Shown here piece by piece: positions 1 to 4,133 of a stretch of DNA of 5,681 bases. The position numbers were made by a program, and so were the translations under genes. The stretch is from the NCBI GenBank assembly GCA_023426225.1, contig JAFABD010000159.1, positions 1 to 5,681 on the forward strand, written 5' to 3'. The stretch is from Pseudomonadota bacterium. Lineage in GTDB: Bacteria > Pseudomonadota > Alphaproteobacteria > Sphingomonadales > Sphingomonadaceae. The notes beneath the pieces were generated by a model. That model had not been told where the DNA came from. It did no database searches and was given only the letters and a program-made list of their open reading frames with translations. Numbering within the stretch: position 1 is the stretch's first letter; every line of letters starts with the position of its first letter.

Positions 1-445
1 GATCGCGACCGACCACCGCCCCTATCACGCGGCGGTCGCCCAGGCGCTGGCGGCGGCGCAGGCGCGGTTCGGCGTGGCGGTGCTGATCGACATCCATTCG
101 ATGCCGCCGCTGGGCACCGGCGAGGGCGCGGCGCGCGTGGTGATCGGCGACCGGTTCGCGCGGGCGAGCGCCCCGCCCTTTCCGGCGGCGATCGAACGCG
201 TGCTGCTGGCGCACCGCGTCCGCTTTGCGGTCAACATCCCCTATTCGGGCGGGCATGTGCTTGAGCGGCATGGCGCACCGGCGCGCGGCATTCATGCGAT
301 CCAGATCGAATTCGACCGCCGACTGTATCTGGACGACGCGCTCGACGCGCCGGGCGCGGGCATGGTCGCGACCGCGCGGCTGTTGCGCGCGATGATCGAC
401 GCCGTCGCCGACGAGGCGCTGGCGATGCCGCTGGCGGCCGAATAG
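1..445 (+). CDS. N-formylglutamate amidohydrolase family protein, 5'-truncated by window edge
   Basis: Only the C-terminal 147 residues are visible, read from base 2 to the TAG at 443-445; the start lies outside the window. The family (HutG-like, zinc-dependent) hydrolyses N-formyl-L-glutamate or related N-formyl/N-acyl amino acids to the free amino acid in the cytoplasm. Visible signatures, numbered from the first whole codon, are DHRPYH near residues 4-9, the metal-site segment DIHSMPP at 30-36, and a long conserved block with NIPYSGGH, ERHG and GIHAIQIEFDRRLYLD, all typical of this family. An internal GTG at 74 could look like a start, but the conserved reading frame continues upstream of it to the window edge. 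No other histidine-utilisation gene is seen, so a role in histidine breakdown is not shown and I do not assign hutG. The family call is strong; the exact substrate is uncertain. Confidence 0.9.
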   Translation, partial: IATDHRPYHAAVAQALAAAQARFGVAVLIDIHSMPPLGTGEGAARVVIGDRFARASAPPFPAAIERVLLAHRVRFAVNIPYSGGHVLERHGAPARGIHAIQIEFDRRLYLDDALDAPGAGMVATARLLRAMIDAVADEALAMPLAAE

Positions 446-452
446 CCCCCGC

Positions 453-469
453 TGCGGCAGCGTGCCGCA
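453..469 (+). other. Short perfect hairpin just after the amidohydrolase stop
   Basis: TGCGGCA (453-459) and TGCCGCA (463-469) form a perfect 7-bp stem around a 3-nt GCG loop, beginning 8 nt after the stop codon. No T-run follows on the plus strand, so it is not a standard intrinsic terminator. It may stabilise the 3' end of the mRNA or assist termination. A second weak dyad, ATGCG/CGCAT at 471-485, lies next to it. Confidence 0.35.
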
Positions 470-485
470 CATGCGAAACGCGCAT

Positions 486-518
486 AAAAAACCACCTCGT
501 GCACGGGGCACGAGGTGG
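486..518 (-). terminator. Intrinsic (Rho-independent) terminator, minus strand
   Basis: CCACCTCGTGC (492-502) and GCACGAGGTGG (508-518) make a perfect 11-bp stem with a 5-nt loop. Read on the minus strand, the stem is followed at once by six T residues (plus-strand A-run 486-491), the standard arrangement for intrinsic termination. It ends transcription coming from the right: either the candidate small RNA that starts near 592, the cytochrome b561 operon reading through, or both. On the plus strand the T-run is absent, so it would not serve the amidohydrolase gene. Confidence 0.85.
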
Positions 519-592
519 CCAAGGTTCAGGGAGGAGACACGCCCGCAGGCGTGCCGCACGACCTCGCGAAAGGGGGGAACACGAAGCCGTAC
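486..592 (-). ncRNA. Candidate small regulatory RNA with anti-Shine-Dalgarno motifs
   Basis: This intergenic stretch has the anatomy of a trans-acting bacterial sRNA on the minus strand. A sigma70-like promoter (599-626) predicts a start near 592, and a perfect intrinsic terminator ends it at about 486, giving roughly 107 nt. From 5' to 3' it contains a C-rich segment CCCCCCTTT (577-569), a 6-bp hairpin CACGCC/GGCGTG with a 4-nt loop (553-538), the segment CTCCTCCC (536-529), which resembles the 3' end of 16S rRNA, and then the terminator stem. Exposed CCUCC-type motifs are known in alphaproteobacterial sRNAs such as the alpha-r14/NfeR1 family and the Rhodobacter CcsR 'cuckoo' RNAs, where they can mask ribosome binding sites. 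I do not claim membership of either family. No convincing reading frame fits inside. The alternative is that this is simply the 3' UTR of the cytochrome b561 operon, from which an RNA could still be processed. Confidence 0.5.
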
Positions 593-598
593 ATTCGA

Positions 599-626
599 AA
601 TATAGGCGGCTCGTCGGCGACTTCAA
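599..626 (-). promoter_or_regulatory. Sigma70-like promoter for the candidate small RNA
   Basis: On the minus strand, TTGAAG (626-621, four of six matches to the -35 consensus) is followed after 16 nt by TATATT (604-599, five of six matches to the -10 consensus). The site lies downstream of the cytochrome b561 stop codon and points toward the intrinsic terminator at 486-518, with no protein gene in between. The AT-rich -10 stands out in a very GC-rich region. The predicted start is about 592. Confidence 0.5.
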
Positions 627-655
627 CCCCGGTCCGGACAAGTCCGGATCCGGGG
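627..655 (-). repeat. GC-rich inverted repeat with two TCCGGA palindromes
   Basis: CCCCGGTCCGGAC (627-639) is complementary to GTCCGGATCCGGGG (642-655) apart from one bulged T. It contains two GTCCGGA copies (632-638 and 642-648) exactly 10 bp apart. It starts 12 nt downstream of the cytochrome b561 stop and directly abuts the -35 of the candidate sRNA promoter. It could be a 3'-end stabilising hairpin for the operon mRNA, which lacks a U-run here, or a regulator binding site for the promoter. Confidence 0.5.
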
Positions 656-667
656 TCGGAAGCGCTT

Positions 668-1213
668 TCAGCCCTGTGCGCGGCGCGCGGGCATCATCCG
701 CAGCATCAGCCGGTCGCGCAGGATCCACTGATGCCGCAGCGCGGCGGCGATGTGGAGCAAGACGAGCGCCGCCATGGCATAGCCGATGACCTCGTGCGCC
801 TCGTGCGCGCCGCCGGACAGCGCGGGCGTGCTGGGCAGCAGCGGCATGTCGAACAGGCCGAACATGCTGACCGGGCGCGGGCGTTCGGGGTTGGACGACA
901 TCATCCAGCCCGAGAACGGCACCGCCACCATCAGCAGGTAGAGGACGGCGTGCGTCGCGCGCGCGACGCCGATTTCGAGCTTCGACATCGTCGCCGGCCA
1001 GGCGGGCGGCGCGTTGACCAGCCGCCAGACGATCCGGACGACCGTGAGCGCGAGCACGATGATGCCCAGCGTCTTGTGGAGCGGGATCACCGCCCAGTCC
1101 TTCGGCAGCCCGTCGTGCAGGATGCCGGTGGCGAGGTTGAAGATGATGAGCGCAGCGATCGTCCAGTGAAGGGCGATTGCCACCTCCGAATAACGATCGC
1201 TGCGCGTCGTCAT
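668..1213 (-). CDS. Cytochrome b561 family protein (di-heme b-type membrane cytochrome)
   Basis: The 181-residue product matches prokaryotic cytochrome b561 (CybB-like, about 175-190 residues), an inner-membrane protein with four transmembrane helices that binds b hemes and passes electrons to or from the quinone pool. Hydrophobic segments lie at about residues 11-31, 47-67, 87-105 and 140-160. Candidate heme-ligand histidines sit where the family places them: H16 in ALHW, H46 in HKTLG, H140 in the HEAHEVIG segment and H154 in LLHIAAALRH; H88 and H137 are also conserved-looking. The C-terminal IAAALRHQ...RDRLMLRMMP is typical of the family. The ATG at 1213 follows the SapC stop by only 5 nt; a GGAGG (1228-1224) inside the end of that gene, 10 nt before the ATG, is the likely ribosome binding site, suggesting translational coupling. 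The electron donor and acceptor cannot be told from sequence. Confidence 0.9.
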   Translation of the reverse strand: MTTRSDRYSEVAIALHWTIAALIIFNLATGILHDGLPKDWAVIPLHKTLGIIVLALTVVRIVWRLVNAPPAWPATMSKLEIGVARATHAVLYLLMVAVPFSGWMMSSNPERPRPVSMFGLFDMPLLPSTPALSGGAHEAHEVIGYAMAALVLLHIAAALRHQWILRDRLMLRMMPARRAQG

Positions 1214-1218
1214 GATAT

Positions 1219-1998
1219 TCAGGCCTCCGTTACGAGTTGGGGCTGCGGACCCTTGCCGGCCCGCGCCTGGCGCGCGAAGATGTCGCGCATCAGCGCCAGC
1301 GAGAACAGATGGGCATAGATGAGCGGCAGCATGCCGTTCTGGACGATCTTGCGAAGCTGGTCGCCGCGCAGCTCGTTGAGCTTGTTCTCGTCGACCATCT
1401 GGAAGCCGCGATAGATGAAGGGCTGCGGGGCGCCGTCGGGCTGGATCGAAACCTCACCCTCCATCAGCAGGCCGAGATCCTTCAGCTCCTTCATGAACAT
1501 GCCGGTGCGGGCGCCGGCCTGCTCGAACTGCTCGTTGAACTGGAGGATGTTCTTGGTGATCTCGCTGGGCTGGCCCTCGTCGAACAGCTTGTCGCCCTCT
1601 TCGAACGCGCCGACCGCATCCGAGGTGGGATCGAAGCAGAGCGACAGCTCGTCGCTGTCCGGGCGCAGGCGCGCGAGCAGGAACGGATAACGGCGGACAT
1701 AGGCCGGCACGTAGAAATTCTGTTCGAGCAGCGTGCCTTCGTCGTCGAAGAAGGTGTTCACGCCCTCGTTGAGACCGGCGAGCGCGAGCGGCACCGGATC
1801 CTCACCCGCCGAGAAGACGATCGGCATGAAGCGCTGAACCAGCGGGAACTCCTCGACGGTGATCGGGATCGCGTGCTGGCCGACCAGGAACGGCGCCTTG
1901 TCGCGCGAACGCACGCGGAACTCTGCGTGCACCTGGCTCGAAAGCGGTTCGAGCTGATTGTAAAAAATCGGAAGCGACTGCTGCGGCGCGGTGGCCAT
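1219..1998 (-). CDS. SapC family protein
   Basis: The 259-residue product resembles the SapC family (PF07277), named after a Campylobacter S-layer locus protein and abundant in sphingomonads and other Proteobacteria, where its molecular function is not settled. Supporting features are the N-terminal FYNQLEPLSSQVHAEFRV, the PFLVGQHAIPITVEEFP stretch, the FYVPAYVRRYPFLLA segment (about residues 95-109) and the LCFDPTSDAVG motif that follows, and a length normal for the family. No signal peptide or transmembrane helix is seen, so the protein is probably cytoplasmic. The ATG is well supported by AGGAG (2009-2005) 6 nt upstream. In sphingomonads this family often sits with TonB-dependent receptors; here it sits instead between a dehydrogenase and a cytochrome. 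It is co-transcribed with cytochrome b561 (5-nt gap). Confidence 0.88.
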   Translation of the reverse strand: MATAPQQSLPIFYNQLEPLSSQVHAEFRVRSRDKAPFLVGQHAIPITVEEFPLVQRFMPIVFSAGEDPVPLALAGLNEGVNTFFDDEGTLLEQNFYVPAYVRRYPFLLARLRPDSDELSLCFDPTSDAVGAFEEGDKLFDEGQPSEITKNILQFNEQFEQAGARTGMFMKELKDLGLLMEGEVSIQPDGAPQPFIYRGFQMVDENKLNELRGDQLRKIVQNGMLPLIYAHLFSLALMRDIFARQARAGKGPQPQLVTEA

Positions 1999-2004
1999 TT
2001 CTAT

Positions 2005-2037
2005 CTCCTGAGGAGGGCTTGAAGGAACTGAAGGAAC
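2005..2037 (-). promoter_or_regulatory. Leader of the SapC gene: ribosome binding site and 9-bp tandem repeat
   Basis: The 54-nt gap between the dehydrogenase stop and the SapC start contains two perfect tandem copies of the 9-mer GTTCCTTCA on the minus strand (plus coordinates 2029-2037 and 2020-2028). It then contains CTCC-TCA-GGAG (2015-2005), a small stem that overlaps the AGGAG ribosome binding site. The stem is only 4 bp, so masking of the site would be weak. I see no clear promoter, so SapC probably shares the dehydrogenase transcript. Confidence 0.35.
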
Positions 2038-2052
2038 AAAACTGGCGCGGGT

Positions 2053-3528
2053 CTATGGTGTCGCTCGCCCGGGCGCAAGCGCAAGCAGCTTTTCCGGATT
2101 GAGAATTGCATAAGGATCGAGCGCCGCCTTGATCGAACGCATGGCGGCGAGCCGCGCGGGCGGCAACACGCGCGCCAGCTCGTCGCGCTTCATCTGGCCG
2201 ATGCCGTGCTCGGCCGAGATCGTTCCCGCCGCGGCGACGACGAGATCGTGGACGGCACGCGTGATCGCGCGCGCATCCCCCGCCAGCCAGGCATCGCGCG
2301 CCACCCCGGCGGGCGCACGGACATGGAAATGGACATTGCCGTCGCCGAGATGGCCATAGGCGATCGCCCGCGTGCCCGGAAAGCGCGCCTCGATCGCGGC
2401 GGCGGCATCGACAAGGAAGCGCGGCATGTCGGCAACGGGCACCGCGATGTCGTGCTGCACCGCCGGGCCGGCAGCCCGCTCCGCCTCGGACACCGAATGG
2501 CGGATGCGCCAGAACGCCTCTGCCTGCGCCTCGCTGGCCGCGACGACGCCGTCGCCGAGCGTGGCGTCGGCGATCGCGGGCGCGAGCAGCCGCGCGAGCA
2601 GGTCGGCGGGCGGCTCGGCGGCGGGATCGGTCGCGACCGATTCGATCAGCACGTGCCACGGCCACGCGCCGGCAAGCGGCGCGCGCGTCCCCGGAATATG
2701 GGCGAGCACGTCGCGGAGCGCGATGTCGGGCAGGATCTCGAAACTCTCGATCGTCGGCGTCTGGGTTTCGAGCGCGCGCAGCAGCGCGAGTGCGCGCGCC
2801 GGGCTGTCCACCCCCACCCACGCGACGCCGCGCGCGACCGCCGCGGGAACGAGCCGCAGCGCCGCCGCAGTGACGACGCCGAGCGTCCCCTCGGCACCGA
2901 TCAGCAACTGGTCGAGGCTGTAGCCGCGATTGTCCTTGCGCAGCGCGGCGAGCCCGTCATGGATCGACCCGTCGGGCAGCACCGCCTCGACCCCGGCGAC
3001 CAGGCTGCGCATCGTGCCGAAGCGCAGCACCTGCACCCCGCCCGCATTGGTCGAAACGAGCCCGCCGATCGTCGCCGAACCCCGCGCGCCCAGATCGAGC
3101 GGGAAGCGGCGGCCGATCGCATGCGCCGCCGCATGCAGCGTGTGAAGCACCACCCCCGCCTCCGCGACGGCGAGATCGGCGTCGATCCGGCGCAGCCGGT
3201 CGAGCCGGCGCAGCGACAGCAGCAGCGCCGACCCGTCCCCCGGCGGGACCGCACCGCCGACCATCCCGGTATTGCCCCCCTGCGGCACCAATGGCACGCG
3301 CAACCCGGCGGCGAGCCCCACGATTGCGGCGACCGCCTCGGTCGAATCGGGGGCGAGCATGGCCGGCGTGTCGCCGTGGAAGCGGCGGCGCCAGTCGATC
3401 AGCCAGGGTTCGATTTCGGCCGGATCGGTCACCACCGACCGCGGGCCGAAACGGTCGCGGATCGTCTCGACGAGCTGGCGTTGCGCGGGAGTCATGCCCG
3501 CCGGGCTAGCACGTGGCGGACGGTTCAT
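2053..3528 (-). CDS. FAD-linked 2-hydroxyacid dehydrogenase (GlcD / D-2-hydroxyglutarate dehydrogenase / D-lactate dehydrogenase-like)
   Basis: This 491-residue flavoprotein belongs to the COG0277 group, which oxidises D-2-hydroxyacids (D-lactate, glycolate, D-2-hydroxyglutarate) to 2-oxoacids. The N-terminal FAD-binding PCMH domain (about 35-228) shows PQGGNTGMVGG (82-92), the GSATIGGLVSTNAGG stretch (150-164), FGTMRSLV, and DNRGYSLDQLLIGAEGTLG (199-217). The C-terminal FAD-oxidase domain (about 229-485) has RIRHSVSEAE (341-350), the metal/substrate site HLGDGNVHFH (393-402) and AEHGIGQMKRDEL (439-451), matching the His/Asn/Glu-His pattern of D-2-hydroxyglutarate dehydrogenases. No membrane segment or signal peptide is seen. 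The ATG at 3528 is the first in frame; M12 (codon 3495-3493) is an alternative, and neither has a good ribosome binding site. It is first in a minus-strand cluster with SapC and cytochrome b561. The exact substrate cannot be fixed. Confidence 0.9.
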   Translation of the reverse strand: MNRPPRASPAGMTPAQRQLVETIRDRFGPRSVVTDPAEIEPWLIDWRRRFHGDTPAMLAPDSTEAVAAIVGLAAGLRVPLVPQGGNTGMVGGAVPPGDGSALLLSLRRLDRLRRIDADLAVAEAGVVLHTLHAAAHAIGRRFPLDLGARGSATIGGLVSTNAGGVQVLRFGTMRSLVAGVEAVLPDGSIHDGLAALRKDNRGYSLDQLLIGAEGTLGVVTAAALRLVPAAVARGVAWVGVDSPARALALLRALETQTPTIESFEILPDIALRDVLAHIPGTRAPLAGAWPWHVLIESVATDPAAEPPADLLARLLAPAIADATLGDGVVAASEAQAEAFWRIRHSVSEAERAAGPAVQHDIAVPVADMPRFLVDAAAAIEARFPGTRAIAYGHLGDGNVHFHVRAPAGVARDAWLAGDARAITRAVHDLVVAAAGTISAEHGIGQMKRDELARVLPPARLAAMRSIKAALDPYAILNPEKLLALAPGRATP

Positions 3529-3547
3529 CCATCGTTCAACCGACGGG

Positions 3548-3553
3548 ATTATG
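3548..3553 (-). promoter_or_regulatory. Possible -10 element for the dehydrogenase gene
   Basis: CATAAT on the minus strand (five of six matches to the -10 consensus) lies 19 nt before the dehydrogenase ATG. No good -35 is seen 16-18 nt upstream. If real, it implies a leader of about a dozen nucleotides or fewer, consistent with the missing ribosome binding site. The whole divergent spacer to the plus-strand gene is only 38 nt, so any promoter for one gene overlaps the other. Confidence 0.25.
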
Positions 3554-3566
3554 AAGACGAACTGAC

Positions 3567-4022
3567 ATGGTGAACCCCTCGCTTGCCGGATCCAGCCTGT
3601 TGCTGCTGATCGCGGCGCCCTCGCCGGCGCCGGTCAGCTGGGAATCGGCCGTGGCAGGGCTGCAGCAGCAGCGGATCACGATCCATGTGCCGCGAATGAC
3701 CGTGACGACGACGACCTTTGTCGTGCGCACCGAACAGAATGCGGCCACGGTGATCGAGAAGCGCGCATCGGATTGCGTCAAGATGGACCGGCTGGCGGGC
3801 TTTACCCTGAACCGCAACGACAGCGTCGACCTGTTGCTGAAGGACGGCGGCGTGCTGCGCGCGCATCTGGCATCGGACTGCCCGGCGCTGGGCTTTTACA
3901 GCGGCTTCTATATCAAGGCGACGTCCGATTCCCGGTTCTGCGCGCGCCGCGACGCGTTGCGGACGCGTTCGGGCCGGCAATGCGCCGTCCAGTCGTTCGC
4001 AACGCTGAAAATCAAGCGCTGA
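3567..4022 (+). CDS. Putative exported four-cysteine protein of unknown function
   Basis: I do not recognise a characterised family for this 151-residue product. The N-terminus has a hydrophobic run (about residues 6-17, LAGSSLLLLIAA) followed by Pro/Ala/Ser, consistent with a secretion signal, although the usual basic residue before the core is absent. The mature part has four cysteines, C70, C105, C125 and C139, an even number that would suit two disulfide bonds in the periplasm, and a basic C-terminus (LKIKR). A Thr-rich strand-like stretch lies at 45-50 and aromatic GFYSGFYIK at 109-117. ATG 3567 is the first possible start, because an in-frame TGA lies at 3552-3554; no clear ribosome binding site precedes it. 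Base composition and codon bias match the neighbours, and the opposite-strand frames lack any recognised motif. It sits 111 nt upstream of the helicase gene, in the same direction, and could share its transcript. Confidence 0.7.
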   Translation: MVNPSLAGSSLLLLIAAPSPAPVSWESAVAGLQQQRITIHVPRMTVTTTTFVVRTEQNAATVIEKRASDCVKMDRLAGFTLNRNDSVDLLLKDGGVLRAHLASDCPALGFYSGFYIKATSDSRFCARRDALRTRSGRQCAVQSFATLKIKR

Positions 4023-4050
4023 CCCCCCGGAATCGGCCCCGAACCGCATC

Positions 4051-4061
4051 TTGACTTGACA
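4051..4061 (+). promoter_or_regulatory. Overlapping -35-like elements upstream of the helicase
   Basis: TTGACTTGACA contains two overlapping -35-like hexamers, TTGACT (4051-4056) and a perfect TTGACA (4056-4061). No convincing -10 is found 16-18 nt downstream, where the DNA is already the left arm of a strong hairpin. A promoter here is plausible but incomplete by the sigma70 consensus. Confidence 0.3.
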
Positions 4062-4074
4062 TCCTGAGGCAAAT

Positions 4075-4099
4075 CCGCAAGCGCAAATGCGCTTTGCGG
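4075..4099 (+). other. Strong hairpin in the helicase 5' leader
   Basis: CCGCAAGCGCA (4075-4085) pairs with TGCGCTTTGCGG (4088-4099) across 11 base pairs with a single bulged T; the nominal 2-nt loop would open slightly in RNA. It ends 34 nt before the helicase ATG at 4134. It is not followed by a T-run, so it is not an intrinsic terminator. It could be an mRNA stability or translation-control element, or a protein-binding dyad in DNA. Confidence 0.5.
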
Positions 4100-4133
4100 C
4101 GTGACCTTCCACGCCCGACATCCGGAAAACCGC

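Noticed and set aside
492..518. The 11-bp hairpin as a terminator for the amidohydrolase gene on the plus strand
   Set aside because: The homopolymer run is on the left side and reads as Ts only on the minus strand; downstream on the plus strand the sequence is CCAAGG without a T-run.
529..540. GGGAGGAG on the plus strand as a ribosome binding site for a small plus-strand gene
   Set aside because: No ATG, GTG or TTG at suitable spacing opens a credible reading frame, and the sequence is better explained as the complement of the anti-Shine-Dalgarno segment in the minus-strand RNA.
515..1318. A 267-codon plus-strand open frame opposite cytochrome b561
   Set aside because: It is very rich in Arg, His, Asp and Gln, shows no family motif, and mirrors the clearly real cytochrome b561 on the minus strand. 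Such antisense frames are common in GC-rich genomes.
1237..2022. A 261-codon plus-strand open frame opposite the SapC gene
   Set aside because: The SapC frame has a good ribosome binding site and family signatures; the antisense frame has neither.
1802..2821. A 339-codon minus-strand frame overlapping the dehydrogenase and SapC genes out of frame
   Set aside because: It is dominated by Arg, Ala and Gly, and reads through two real genes in a shifted frame; not evidence for a fusion or frameshift, because both real genes are intact.
2206..3573. A 455-codon plus-strand open frame opposite the dehydrogenase
   Set aside because: The opposite strand encodes a full flavoprotein with all expected motifs. 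This frame is Arg-rich without recognisable domains, so it is a shadow.
4101..4133. GTG at 4101 as the helicase start
   Set aside because: The extra 11 residues do not look like the family, no ribosome binding site precedes the GTG, and it lies directly after the hairpin arm. ATG 4134 gives the normal N-terminus.
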